From assembly GCF_900090145.1 (NCBI RefSeq), contig NZ_FMHI01000002.1, positions 310,001 through 374,000 of the forward strand: a stretch of DNA of 64,000 bases. The letters are read 5' to 3'. A program made the position numbers and the translations under genes. The DNA comes from Streptomyces sp. WMMB 322 (lineage in GTDB: Bacteria; Actinomycetota; Actinomycetes; Streptomycetales; Streptomycetaceae). Below the pieces are notes generated by a model. The model was not told the origin of the DNA and searched no databases. It saw only the letters and a program-made list of their open reading frames with translations. Of the stretch, positions 7,685 through 16,614 are shown in pieces. Position 1 is the stretch's first letter. Each line of letters begins with the position of its first letter.

Positions 7685-9046
7685 TCAGCGATTCCGTGCC
7701 CGCAGGAAGCGTTCCGCACCGTCCGACAGGTCCACCAGCGGCTCGGGATAGTCCAGCTCCGCCCGCGCCCGTGCGGGCAGTTTCCACGGCTGGTGCACGG
7801 CGGGCCCTTCGACACCGGCGAGTTCGGGAACCCAGCGGCGGACGTAGTCCCCGTGCGGGTCGAAGCGCCTGGCCTGCGTGAGCGGGTTCAGCACGCGGTT
7901 CGGCCGGGTGTCGTTGCCCGTTCCGGCCACCCACTGCCAGTTGAGCTGGTTGTTCGCCACGTCGCCGTCCACGAGCAGGTCGAGGAAGTGACGCGCGCCG
8001 ATCCGCCAGTCCGTGTAGAGCGTCTTGGTGAGGAAGCTCGCCGTCAGCATCCGCGCCCTGTTGTGCATCCAGCCCTCGTGGAGGAGCTGCCGCATCGCCG
8101 CGTCCACGAGCGGGTAGCCGGTGCGTCCCTCCCGCCAGGCCTCGATCTCCTCCTCGTCGTGCCGCCACCTGTCCCCGCGGGGCCGGTAGTCCTCGCGGGA
8201 GGCGTGGGGACGGGCCGCGAGGACCTGATGGTGGAAGTCCCGCCAGGCCAGCTGACGTACGAAGGCGTCGGGGCCCGCGCCGCTCTGCTTCCCGGCCCTG
8301 TGGACGACTTCCACCGCCGAGAGCGTCCCGAAGTGAAGATGCGGCGACAGCCGTGAGGTGGCGTCCGCCGCCAGGTCGTCGTGGTTCTCGGCGTAGGCCT
8401 TCATCCCCGACTTCCGCCACGACTCGAAACGTGCGCGGCCCTCGCGCTCACCGCCGGCGGCCAGGCCCGGCGAGACCCCCTTCACCCTCGAACGTGAGGG
8501 CAGGGCGGCGGAGCCGGGCCCTTCGGGGACTCGCACCGTGCGGGGCGCGCGCAGCACCGGCCGCAGCCTGTCCGCCGCCCATCGCCGGAAGTAGGGCGTG
8601 AAGACCGCGAAGTGGTCCCGGTCCTGGGGTGTCACCTCACCGGGCGGAAGGGCGGTGACGACGGCGTCGTGCACGCGCAACTCCCGGCCGTCCGCCGCCA
8701 GGAGGCGCCTGAGCCGCTCCTCGCGGCGCTGTGCGTAGGCGCTGACGTCGCCCGCCACATGGACCTGCCGTGCCCCGCACTCCGACGCGACCGCGCAGGT
8801 CTCCTCGGCGACGTCGCCGCGCCGCAGCACCAGCCGGCCCCCGCGTTCCCGCAGGGCTGCGTCGAGGTCGGCGAGGCTGTCCGCGAGGAACGCGCTCCGG
8901 TTCGGTACGTCGAAGCCGGCTGCCCGTACGCCGTCGTCGAGGACGAACAGCGGCACGACTTCGTCCGCGCCGTCGAGCGCGGCGCGCAGCACCGGGTTGT
9001 CGTGGACCCGCAGATCCGCGGTGAACAGGGCTACGGAAGTGCTCAT
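7685..9046 (-). CDS. phr: Deoxyribodipyrimidine photo-lyase / cryptochrome family protein
   Basis: 453 residues, the usual length for a class I CPD photolyase. The N-terminal antenna-binding Rossmann domain starts TSVALFTADLRVHDNPVL. The C-terminal FAD domain has QLAWRDFHHQVL, EGWMHNRARML and NWQWVAGTGNDTRPNRVLNP, which bind FAD and the dimer. It would split cyclobutane pyrimidine dimers with blue light in the cytoplasm. It ends in tandem repeats and stands alone. Confidence 0.93.
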   Translation of the reverse strand: MSTSVALFTADLRVHDNPVLRAALDGADEVVPLFVLDDGVRAAGFDVPNRSAFLADSLADLDAALRERGGRLVLRRGDVAEETCAVASECGARQVHVAGDVSAYAQRREERLRRLLAADGRELRVHDAVVTALPPGEVTPQDRDHFAVFTPYFRRWAADRLRPVLRAPRTVRVPEGPGSAALPSRSRVKGVSPGLAAGGEREGRARFESWRKSGMKAYAENHDDLAADATSRLSPHLHFGTLSAVEVVHRAGKQSGAGPDAFVRQLAWRDFHHQVLAARPHASREDYRPRGDRWRHDEEEIEAWREGRTGYPLVDAAMRQLLHEGWMHNRARMLTASFLTKTLYTDWRIGARHFLDLLVDGDVANNQLNWQWVAGTGNDTRPNRVLNPLTQARRFDPHGDYVRRWVPELAGVEGPAVHQPWKLPARARAELDYPEPLVDLSDGAERFLRARNR

Positions 9047-9173
9047 GCTCGGTGGTCCTTCCTGCGCTGCGGTGCGGCCGGTGCGGCCGGTGCGGTCCGG
9101 GTGCCCCGAACATCCCGGGACGACCTGATGTGTCCCGCGCCGGCTCAGCCCACCATGCGCTCCCGCGGCCCCC

Positions 9174-11321
9174 TCAGCCGCGACGGCGCAGCGCGCCCGG
9201 CCACCACACCGCCGGACCGATGTCCCGCGCGAGGGCGGGCACCAGCAGCGAGCGGACGACCAGCGTGTCCAGGAGCACCCCGAACGCGACGATGAAGGCG
9301 ATCTGGACCAGGAAGGAGAGCGGGATGACCACCAGTGCCGCGAACGTCGCGGCGAGCACCACGCCGGCCGAGGTGATGACGCCTCCGGTGGCGGTCAGGC
9401 CCCGGCGGATACCGGCCCGTGTGCCGTGCAGCTGGGCCTCCTCGCGTACGCGGGTGAGAAGGAAGATGTTGTAGTCCACGCCCAGTGCGACGAGGAAGAC
9501 GAAGCCGTAGAGCGGCACGGAGGCGTCGGTGCCGGTGAAGCCGAGGAGATGCTGGAAGACCAGCGCCGCGACTCCCAGCGTGGCGAGGAAGTTGAGAGCG
9601 ACGGTGGCCACGAGCACCACCGGGATGACCAGCGCCCGCAGCAGCACGATGAGGATCGCGAAGATGATCAGCAGCACGACGGGGACGATGATCGCGCGGT
9701 CTTCCTCGGCGGTCGTCTGGATGTCCAGCTGCTGAGCCGTGTAGCCGCCCACCAGGGCGTCCGCTCCCGGAACGGCGTGCACGGACGTACGCAGGCGCTC
9801 CACCGTCTGCTTGGCCTCGTCGCTGTTGGCGCCCGCCTCGAGCGTGGCGTTGATGAGCACCCGGCCGTCGGCGACGACCGGCCGGCCCTGCCCCGGGCGG
9901 CCCGACTCCGTGAGCGGCGAGGCTGTCGCCACCCCGTCCGTGCCGGCCGCGGCGCGGGTCACCTCGCGTGCCTTGCCGGCGTCGGCGACGACGACGGCCG
10001 GGTTGCCCGAACCGCCGGGGAAGTGCTCGCTGAGGGTGCGCTGCCCCGTGACGGAGGGAACGTCCTTCACGAAGGTCTCGTCGACGGGGACGCCCTGCGC
10101 GTTCAACTGCGGGGAGAACGCGGCGCAGGCGACGAGCGCCACCAGCGTGCTCGCCCAGATCCGGCGCGGCATGCGGTCGACACGGGCGGCGATACGGGCC
10201 CACACGCTGTGCCCGGCGGCCACGTCGGCGTCACCGCCCGCTCCGGCGTTCTCGCCGTCCCGGCCTGCGCCGCCTTCCTCGCCGGCGTCGGGTCCGGTGG
10301 CGTGCCGGGGCTTCGCGGGCCAGTACGCGGCCCGGCCCACGAGTACGAGCGTCGCAGGGAGGAACGTCAGTGCGCTGATTACGGCGCAGACGATGCCGAT
10401 GGCGCCGACGGGGCCGAGCGCCTGGTTGTTCGTCAGGTCGCTCAGGAGCAGGGCGAGCAGCCCGAGCGCGACGGTGGCGGCGCTGGCCGTGATCGCCCCG
10501 AAGGAGCGGCGCAGCGCGGAGCGCATGGCGGCGATGCGGTCGTCGTGCCGGGCGAGTTCCTCGCGGAAGCGTGCGGAGAGCAGCAGCGCGTAGTCGGTGG
10601 CGGCGCCGATGACGAGGATGGACAGGATGCCCTGCACCTGCCCGTCGACGCTGACGAGGTCCTCCCGGGCCAGCTCGTAGACCACGGCGGACGCGAGGGA
10701 GAGCGCGAAGACGGCCCCGAGGATGATGATGAGCGGCAGCAGGACGCTCCGGTAGACCAGCAGCAGGATCAGCAGCACGACGACGAGCGCGACGACGAGC
10801 AGGATGCCGTCGATCCCGGCGAACGCGTCGGAAAGGTCGGCCTGAGTCGCCGCCGGCCCCGTGAGCTGCGCCTTCGTCCCCTGGACGCGCTCCGCCTCGT
10901 CGCGTACGTCGTCGAGCACACCGGGCAGGGCCGTATCGAGGTCGGCCCGGATCTGCACGGCGCCCTGCAGCGCTTCCCCGTCCTTGCTGGGGACGGCGGG
11001 CGAGGGCGTGCCGACGATTCCGTGGCTGCCCTTCAGGGCGGCGAGGGAGCGGGTTGCGGCCTCTCGCTGCTGCGGCTCGATCTTCCCTTCCTGCGTCGTC
11101 CAGACGACGACCGCCGGCACCGTCTTGTCCTGATCGAAGCTCTTCTGCGCGTCGATGACACGGGTGGATTCGGCGCTCTGCGGCAGGAACGAGGCCTGGT
11201 CGTTGTCGGCCACTTCACCGAGCTTGCCGGCGTACGGGCCGAGCAGACCGCCGAGCACGAGCCAGACGACGAGCATGAGAACCGGAGTGATCCAGCGTGC
11301 GGCGCGCTGTGCTGACGGCAT
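9174..11321 (-). CDS. MMPL/RND-family membrane exporter
   Basis: 715 residues with two repeats, each one membrane helix, a large outer loop, then five helices, as in MmpL proteins of actinobacteria. The first helix is ITPVLMLVVWLVLGGLLGPY; the second half restarts at PRRIWASTLVALVACAAF. Conserved motifs include GAATDYALLLSARFREEL and its partner LGVDYNIFLLTRVREEA, each with the Asp-Tyr pair that relays protons. Probably exports a lipid or drug at the cell membrane. ATG at 11321 has GAGGAAC upstream. A strong hairpin lies upstream at 11562-11610. Confidence 0.88.
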   Translation of the reverse strand: MPSAQRAARWITPVLMLVVWLVLGGLLGPYAGKLGEVADNDQASFLPQSAESTRVIDAQKSFDQDKTVPAVVVWTTQEGKIEPQQREAATRSLAALKGSHGIVGTPSPAVPSKDGEALQGAVQIRADLDTALPGVLDDVRDEAERVQGTKAQLTGPAATQADLSDAFAGIDGILLVVALVVVLLILLLVYRSVLLPLIIILGAVFALSLASAVVYELAREDLVSVDGQVQGILSILVIGAATDYALLLSARFREELARHDDRIAAMRSALRRSFGAITASAATVALGLLALLLSDLTNNQALGPVGAIGIVCAVISALTFLPATLVLVGRAAYWPAKPRHATGPDAGEEGGAGRDGENAGAGGDADVAAGHSVWARIAARVDRMPRRIWASTLVALVACAAFSPQLNAQGVPVDETFVKDVPSVTGQRTLSEHFPGGSGNPAVVVADAGKAREVTRAAAGTDGVATASPLTESGRPGQGRPVVADGRVLINATLEAGANSDEAKQTVERLRTSVHAVPGADALVGGYTAQQLDIQTTAEEDRAIIVPVVLLIIFAILIVLLRALVIPVVLVATVALNFLATLGVAALVFQHLLGFTGTDASVPLYGFVFLVALGVDYNIFLLTRVREEAQLHGTRAGIRRGLTATGGVITSAGVVLAATFAALVVIPLSFLVQIAFIVAFGVLLDTLVVRSLLVPALARDIGPAVWWPGALRRRG

Positions 11322-11561
11322 TTGTTGTTCCTCGCTGGCCGGGCCTGGGCGGTGGTGGGGGGTACCGAGCGGTGACGGACCATCGGTGAACGGGGAGGAC
11401 CGCCGACGTTCTGCGAGCTTACGCACCGCCGGCCGCCCGCCCCCGGCCGCCCCTGCCTGCCCGGCCCGTCAAGTGCTGCCGCCCCATTGGCTGTTGCTGT
11501 GTGCCCCTCGCCGTGCCCCGTACACATCACTCGTACCGGTACCCCGAGGCGTCCCGACCGG

Positions 11562-11610
11562 ACGCGTGCGGGCCGGCGGGCATCCGCTCTGCCCGCCGGC
11601 CCGCACGCGT
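11562..11610. terminator. 21-bp perfect hairpin
   Basis: Arms 11562-11582 and 11590-11610 are fully complementary around a 7-base loop. It lies 47 bases beyond the end of the DUF5324-like gene (11658) and is probably its terminator. The rest of 11322-11657 shows no gene. Confidence 0.75.
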
Positions 11611-11657
11611 GTCGCGACCGGCCCTCCCCGGCCCTTCGTGTCTGGTGACCGCCGTGT

Positions 11658-12407
11658 CTAGTGACCGCGCTTCCTGGCCTTCGCCTCCGCGTCCTTGGCC
11701 TCCTTCGCCTTCGCCTCGACCTCGGGGTCGAGCTGCCCGTCACCGGCGCGGCGCTCGGCCGCCCCGCCGACCGACGACAGCGGAGCCCGGTCTCCGACCT
11801 CCGTGGCCTCCGGCGGCTCGACGAGCCAGTCGGGGTTGGCCTGCTTGTCCCACCAGCGCCAGGCGGCGTAGGCGCCGCCCGCGATCAGGCCCAGCAGCCC
11901 GAGCCGCCTGGCCAGGCGGCCCCGGCGCGCACGCTTCTCACGCCTGCGCACGAGCTTCTCGATCTCCTTGGCCGACACCTGCCCCTTGAGGGCGGCGAAG
12001 GCGGCGGCGCTGCGGGACGCGGCCTCTTCCCGCACCGGCCCCGAGGCGCTGCGGGCGTCCGCGACGGCGTTCTCGATGCGCGGTGCGGCGTAGTCGCTGG
12101 CCTTGCGGGCGGCCCGGCGGGTGCGCTTGGCGGCCTTGGTCGCGGCCTTGTCGAGTTCGGGCGGCAGGTTCTTACGGGCCTTGGCGACACGGGGCACGAC
12201 GAGTTGGTCGTAGCCGTCGCGGGCCGAGGTCCGGGCCTGCCGCGCGGCGTACGAGACCTTCGGTCCGAGCCGCTCACCCGCCTCGTGCGCGTACTGCACT
12301 GCGGCGTCCCTGGCACTCTCTGCGTAGGGTGCCATGACCTCCGCGGCGTGCCGCACGCTGTCCTTGGTGTTCTCGGTCGCGGCGCGCACGGTGTCCATGC
12401 GGGTCAC
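11658..12407 (-). CDS. DUF5324 family protein
   Basis: 249 residues, Ala/Arg/Lys-rich and mostly helical. The first 190 residues are amphipathic helices of the type MAPYAESARDAAVQYAHEAGERLG. One short membrane segment follows (LGLLGLIAGGAYAAWRW), then an acidic tail ending in AKAKEAKDAEAKARKRGH. It resembles the Streptomyces DUF5324 family; function unknown. GTG at 12407 follows GAGGAGGTACCT. It diverges from the cyclophilin gene. Confidence 0.8.
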   Translation of the reverse strand: MTRMDTVRAATENTKDSVRHAAEVMAPYAESARDAAVQYAHEAGERLGPKVSYAARQARTSARDGYDQLVVPRVAKARKNLPPELDKAATKAAKRTRRAARKASDYAAPRIENAVADARSASGPVREEAASRSAAAFAALKGQVSAKEIEKLVRRREKRARRGRLARRLGLLGLIAGGAYAAWRWWDKQANPDWLVEPPEATEVGDRAPLSSVGGAAERRAGDGQLDPEVEAKAKEAKDAEAKARKRGH

Positions 12408-12614
12408 AGGTACCTCCTCCTCGGTGGCGTGTCACGGGCTGGCGAGTCCTCCCCCGGGACACAGTGTCGTTTTCCACCCGTTTCGAAGATCATGCCTGGC
12501 TGCGTCCACTCAAGCGCGTTGCATGGGGGCATCCGGGTCACCCGCACGTGCTCACGGCCGACCGGGTACGTGGCAGGATCGGACGGGTCAACGCAGACAG
12601 ATGGAAGGTAGATC

Positions 12615-13142
12615 GTGGCCGAGCAGCTCTACGCCACCCTGAAGACCAATCACGGCGACATCGAGGTACAGCTCTTCCCGAACCACGCGCCGAAGACGGT
12701 CAAGAACTTCGTCGAGCTCGCAGAGGGCTCGCGTGAATGGACCCATCCGGAGACCGGCAAGAAGACGACCGACAGGCTCTACGACGGCACCGTCTTCCAC
12801 CGTGTGATCAGCGGATTCATGATCCAGGGCGGTGACCCGCTGGGCAACGGAACCGGCGGTCCCGGTTACGAGTTCGGGGACGAGATCCACCCCGACCTCG
12901 CGTTCAACAAGCCCTACCTGCTCGCCATGGCGAACGCCGGCCCGGGCACGAACGGTTCGCAGTTCTTCGTCACCGTCGGCGCCACCGCCTGGCTCACCGG
13001 CAAGCACACCATCTTCGGCGAGGTCACGGACGCCGCCTCCCAGAAGGTCGTGGACGCCATCGCGGGCACCCAGACCAACCCGCGCACCGACCGGCCCGTG
13101 CAGGACGTCGTCCTGGAGTCGGTCACCATCGAGCGCCGCTGA
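12615..13142 (+). CDS. Cyclophilin-type peptidyl-prolyl cis-trans isomerase
   Basis: 175 residues without signal peptide, so cytoplasmic. The cyclophilin core is clear: FHRVISGFMIQGGDP contains the catalytic Arg, LAMANAGPGTNGSQFFVT the Gln/Phe pocket and HTIFGEV the C-terminal strand. It catalyses proline isomerisation in folding. GTG start preceded by GGAAGG. A 20-bp terminator hairpin follows. Confidence 0.95.
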   Translation: MAEQLYATLKTNHGDIEVQLFPNHAPKTVKNFVELAEGSREWTHPETGKKTTDRLYDGTVFHRVISGFMIQGGDPLGNGTGGPGYEFGDEIHPDLAFNKPYLLAMANAGPGTNGSQFFVTVGATAWLTGKHTIFGEVTDAASQKVVDAIAGTQTNPRTDRPVQDVVLESVTIERR

Positions 13143-13208
13143 GGCGGGTGCTTCGCCGGCGAGGGTCCGCCGTTCGGGCCGTGGGGCACGCGCCTCCGCC
13201 CCGAGCCG

Positions 13209-13260
13209 GGAACTGTTCCGCCCCGTCTCACCGTAGGAGAAGACGAGGCGGAACAGTTCC
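13209..13260 (+). terminator. Terminator hairpin after the cyclophilin gene
   Basis: Arms 13209-13228 and 13241-13260 pair over 20 bases with one mismatch around a 12-base loop. It ends 37 bases before the rhomboid gene. Confidence 0.75.
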
Positions 13261-13297
13261 GCAGACGTGAGACCGGGACGAGGGGGAGAGAAGGGCC

Positions 13298-14179
13298 ATG
13301 GAGGAGCAGCACCGGGCGGAACCGCAGGTGACGCACTGCTACCGGCACCCCGACCGGGAGACCGGCATCAGCTGCGTCCGCTGCGAGCGCCCGATATGTC
13401 CCGACTGCATGGTCCCGGCCTCGGTGGGATTCCAGTGCCCCGAGTGCGTGAAGTCGGGCTCCGGCACTGGCCACGCGCCGTCCGCGAGTACGCCGCGCAC
13501 GATAGCGGGCGGTGTGATCGCGGCCGACCGCCGTCTGGTCACCAAGGTCCTCCTCGGCGTCAACGTGGCCGTGTTCGTCGCGGTGCTCGTCGCCGGCGAC
13601 CGGCTGGTGAACGGGCTTCTGCTGTTCGGCCAGGCGGTCACCGAGCCGTACGGACCGGTCGAGGGTGTCGCACAGGGGCAGTGGTACCGCCTGCTCACCT
13701 CGATGTTCCTGCACCAGGAGATCTGGCACATCGCGATGAACATGCTGGGCCTGTGGTTCCTGGGCCCGCCCCTCGAAGCGGCCCTCGGACGCCTGCGCTT
13801 CACCGCGCTCTATCTGCTCGCCGGGCTCGGGGGCAGCGCCCTGACCTTCCTCGTCTCCGCTCCGGGGCAGGCGTCGCTCGGCGCCTCCGGCGCGATCTTC
13901 GGACTCTTCGGCGCCACGGCCGTGCTCATGCGCCGCATGAACTACGACATGCGCCCGATCCTGATCCTGCTCGGCATCAACCTGGTCTTCACCTTCACCT
14001 GGCAGGGCATCTCCTGGCAGGCGCACATCGGCGGGCTGGTGGCCGGTGCGTTGATCGCGTACGCCATGGTGCACGCGCCCCGGAAGAACCGGCTGCTGGT
14101 GCAGTTCGGCTCGTGTGCCGTGATGGCGGCGCTGATCGTGGCGGCCTGCATCGTGCGGACGCTCCAGCTGCTGCCCTGA
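13298..14179 (+). CDS. Rhomboid intramembrane serine protease with N-terminal zinc finger
   Basis: 293 residues. Residues 14-50 hold a B-box-like zinc site (CYRHPDRETGISC, CxxC, CPDC, CPEC). The rhomboid domain has about seven membrane helices with WHIAMNMLGLWFLG, the catalytic Ser197 in GASGAIFG and His243 in QAHIGGLVAG. It cleaves membrane proteins within the bilayer; the substrate is unknown. ATG follows GGGGGAGAGAAGGG. The zinc finger is normal for actinobacterial members. Confidence 0.94.
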   Translation: MEEQHRAEPQVTHCYRHPDRETGISCVRCERPICPDCMVPASVGFQCPECVKSGSGTGHAPSASTPRTIAGGVIAADRRLVTKVLLGVNVAVFVAVLVAGDRLVNGLLLFGQAVTEPYGPVEGVAQGQWYRLLTSMFLHQEIWHIAMNMLGLWFLGPPLEAALGRLRFTALYLLAGLGGSALTFLVSAPGQASLGASGAIFGLFGATAVLMRRMNYDMRPILILLGINLVFTFTWQGISWQAHIGGLVAGALIAYAMVHAPRKNRLLVQFGSCAVMAALIVAACIVRTLQLLP

Positions 14180-14226
14180 GCGTTTCCGCCTCCTGCGCAC
14201 CCGCTCTGACCGGGCATTTCGACTAG

Positions 14227-14426
14227 TTGTCCACAGCGAGTTCCGGATCTTGTGCATGGCGTACGGAACAGCTGTCCGGACTCGTTCACAGGTACGTTTT
14301 CCCTGCACAGAAGGGTCGCAGGCAGTTGAGCTGCCGAAAGTACCGATAGTACGGGCGTCAACTCACTCAGAGTTATCCACAGATCTTGTGAAAGTTATCC
14401 AGCCCTGTGGATCAGCCTGTGGATAA
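14227..14426. promoter_or_regulatory. Cluster of DnaA boxes between convergent genes
   Basis: The 361 bases between the rhomboid and crgA stops hold no gene but contain TTGTCCACA (14227-14235), which is the GC-rich actinomycete DnaA-box form, TTATCCACA (14373-14381), the same box reversed (14418-14426), and weaker boxes at 14395-14403 and 14406-14414 (reversed). Four of the five lie within 54 bases. Extra-origin DnaA-box clusters are known from Streptomyces and are thought to titrate DnaA. Confidence 0.75.
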
Positions 14427-14540
14427 CTCGTCGTGCGAGCGGCTGCGCCCCACGTGGGCACGCCCTTCGTGCCGTGCGACCCGCGGCCCGAGGACCGCCC
14501 GGGGGGCCCGGCACTCAGGGCAAGTCCCAGGAGCGGACCG

Positions 14541-14801
14541 CTACTTCCACTGCGTGGATACGACGAACCCCGCCGCGATGAAGCCGAAGCCGACCACGAT
14601 GTTCCAGCTGCCGAGCGACTCGACGGGCAGCTTGCTCTGCGTCACGTAGAACACCACGATCCACGCGAGGCCGATGAGGAACATCGCCAGCATCAGCGGC
14701 GCCACCCACCTGCCGCCGGAGGTGCCGAGGCTGATCTCGGTCGCCTTCTTCTCCGGGGGAGGTGTGAAATCTTCCTTCTTGCGGATCCGTGACTTCGGCA
14801 C
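14541..14801 (-). CDS. crgA: Cell division protein CrgA
   Basis: 86 residues: basic N terminus ([11 protein letters not shown]), then two membrane helices (about 33-53 and 67-82), the CrgA layout. CrgA binds FtsZ and septal proteins and delays septation in aerial hyphae of Streptomyces. GTG start after AGGAGAG. It diverges from the DUF881 gene. Confidence 0.95.
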   Translation of the reverse strand: MPKSRIRKKEDFTPPPEKKATEISLGTSGGRWVAPLMLAMFLIGLAWIVVFYVTQSKLPVESLGSWNIVVGFGFIAAGFVVSTQWK

Positions 14802-14927
14802 GAGAGTCTCTCCTGTCGACGGCTTCCCTTACCGCGATGGGCCCCTCGGAAGGGGGCCCGAGGGGGATGTGACGCTGTGGTGGTCCGTTAGCGTAGTGCT
14901 TCCCCGCGGTGGAGGGAGACGAGGGTA

Positions 14928-15665
14928 GTGACCAGATTCCGAATCCGTCCTGCACGGCTGGCCACCCTGGGGGTCTTCGCCCTCGCCGGTCTCATCTTCT
15001 GGATCAGTTTCAACACCGCACATGGTACCGATCTGCGTTCGGACTCCTCCATGCTGCGTCTGTCCGACCTGATCCAGGAGCGCAGCCGCAAGAACGCCGA
15101 ACTCGACGCCTCCTCCGCCGCCGTGCGCAGCCAGGTCGACCGCCTCGCCCAGCGCGACAGCCGAAGCAGCGGCGAGGAGAACCGGAAACTGTCCGGCCTG
15201 GAGAAGGACGCCGGAACCAAGAAGGTCTCGGGGGCGGGGCTGACCGTCACCCTCGACGACGCCCCTCCCAACGCCACCGCACAGATTCCGGGAGTGCCCG
15301 AGCCGCAGGCCAACGACCTCGTCATCCACCAGCAGGACCTTCAGGCGGTCGTCAACGCGCTCTGGAAGGGCGGCGCCGAGGGCATCAAGATCATGGACCA
15401 GCGGCTGATCTCGACAAGCGCCGTGCGCTGCGTCGGCAACACCCTGATCCTTCAGGGCCGCGTCTACTCACCGCCGTACAAGGTGACCGCCGTCGGCGAC
15501 CGGGCGCGGCTGCAGAAGGCCCTGGACAGCTCGCCCGCGATCCAGAACTACCTTCAGTACGTCGACGCGTACGACCTGGGCTGGAAGGTCGACGAGCGCA
15601 AGTCCGTGACGCTCCCCGGCTATTCCGGCACCGTCGACCTCCGCTACGCGAAGCCGAGCGGGTGA
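14928..15665 (+). CDS. DUF881 family protein
   Basis: 245 residues: basic start, one membrane helix (LATLGVFALAGLIFWISF), a coiled coil (about 42-90), then the DUF881 domain with GAGLTVTLDDAP, NDLVIHQQDLQAVVNALWKGGAEGIKI and CVGNTLILQGRVYSPPY. Such proteins accompany division genes in Gram-positive bacteria and probably face the cell exterior. First of a run of five same-strand genes ending with the second sortase. Confidence 0.9.
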   Translation: MTRFRIRPARLATLGVFALAGLIFWISFNTAHGTDLRSDSSMLRLSDLIQERSRKNAELDASSAAVRSQVDRLAQRDSRSSGEENRKLSGLEKDAGTKKVSGAGLTVTLDDAPPNATAQIPGVPEPQANDLVIHQQDLQAVVNALWKGGAEGIKIMDQRLISTSAVRCVGNTLILQGRVYSPPYKVTAVGDRARLQKALDSSPAIQNYLQYVDAYDLGWKVDERKSVTLPGYSGTVDLRYAKPSG

Positions 15666-15784
15666 AGCGGCCGCACGCCGGGGACGCTCTTGACCGACTG
15701 GCCCACTCGGCCATGGCGGCCCCGTACTCTGGTGTGCGCGTCCGTAAGGCGACGACCGACTGTGAGGAAGGACGGCACGCAGGG

Positions 15785-15952
15785 ATGTACGGCTGGATCT
15801 GGCGGCATCTGCCTGGCAACACATGGGTGCGGGCGCTCTGCTCGCTCGTGCTGGCCCTCGGGGTCGTCTTTCTGCTTTTCCAGTACATCTTCCCGTGGGC
15901 GGAGCCGCTGCTTCCGTTCAACGACGTGACCGTCGACGGCGGTGGGAGCTGA
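15785..15952 (+). CDS. Small single-pass membrane protein
   Basis: 55 residues: MYGWIWRHLPGNTWVRAL, a membrane helix (CSLVLALGVVFLLFQYIF) and a short outer tail. Conserved between the DUF881 and amidotransferase genes in Streptomyces; function unknown. GCAGGG lies close before the ATG, and the TGATG overlap couples it to the next gene. Confidence 0.8.
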   Translation: MYGWIWRHLPGNTWVRALCSLVLALGVVFLLFQYIFPWAEPLLPFNDVTVDGGGS

Positions 15953-16614
15953 TGGGCGCGACCCGCATCCTCGTCGTGGACAACTACGACAGCTTCGTCT
16001 TCAACCTCGTCCAGTACCTGTACCAGTTGGGCGCCGAGTGCGAGGTCGTACGGAACGACGAGACCGAACTGCGGCACGCGGACGACGGGTTCGACGGCGT
16101 GCTGCTCTCGCCGGGGCCCGGCACACCCGAAGAGGCCGGTGTCTGCGTGGAGATGGTGCGGCACTGCGCCGCGAACGGCGTGCCGGTCTTCGGAGTCTGC
16201 CTGGGGATGCAGTCGATGGCCGTCGCATACGGCGGAATCGTGGGACGTGCCCCCGAGTTGCTGCACGGCAAGACCTCGCGGGTACTGCACGAGGGTGCCG
16301 GCGTCTTCGCCGGCCTGCCCTCCCCCTTCACCGCCACGCGCTACCACTCGCTGGGCGTGGACGGAGCCGGTGTCCCGGAAGTGCTGGAGGTGACTGCGCG
16401 TACGGCGGGCGGCCTCGTGATGGGGCTGCGCCATCGTGAACTGCCGGTCGAGGGAGTGCAGTTCCACCCCGAGTCGGTTCTGACCGAGTGGGGCCACCTG
16501 ATGCTCGCCAACTGGCTCGCCGAGTGTGGCGACGCGGGTGCCGTGGAGCGTGCCGGCGGGCTGTCCGGTGTGCGGCCGGCCGCTGCCGGGAGCGCGGTCG
16601 CGGGGGGCAGGTGA
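15952..16614 (+). CDS. Glutamine amidotransferase, aminodeoxychorismate/anthranilate synthase component II
   Basis: 220 residues, class I amidotransferase: LVVDNYDSFVFNLVQYL at the N terminus, nucleophile Cys83 in GVCLGMQ, and His172/Glu174 in QFHPESVLT. It releases ammonia from glutamine for a chorismate-using partner (folate or tryptophan pathway). No component I gene is nearby. Start and stop overlap both neighbours (TGATG, GTGA), so it is translated with the sortase gene. Confidence 0.9.
   Translation: MGATRILVVDNYDSFVFNLVQYLYQLGAECEVVRNDETELRHADDGFDGVLLSPGPGTPEEAGVCVEMVRHCAANGVPVFGVCLGMQSMAVAYGGIVGRAPELLHGKTSRVLHEGAGVFAGLPSPFTATRYHSLGVDGAGVPEVLEVTARTAGGLVMGLRHRELPVEGVQFHPESVLTEWGHLMLANWLAECGDAGAVERAGGLSGVRPAAAGSAVAGGR

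Noticed and set aside
7617..7688. Tandem 15-base repeats as a CRISPR array
   Set aside because: There are no unique spacers of uniform length, and no cas genes nearby.
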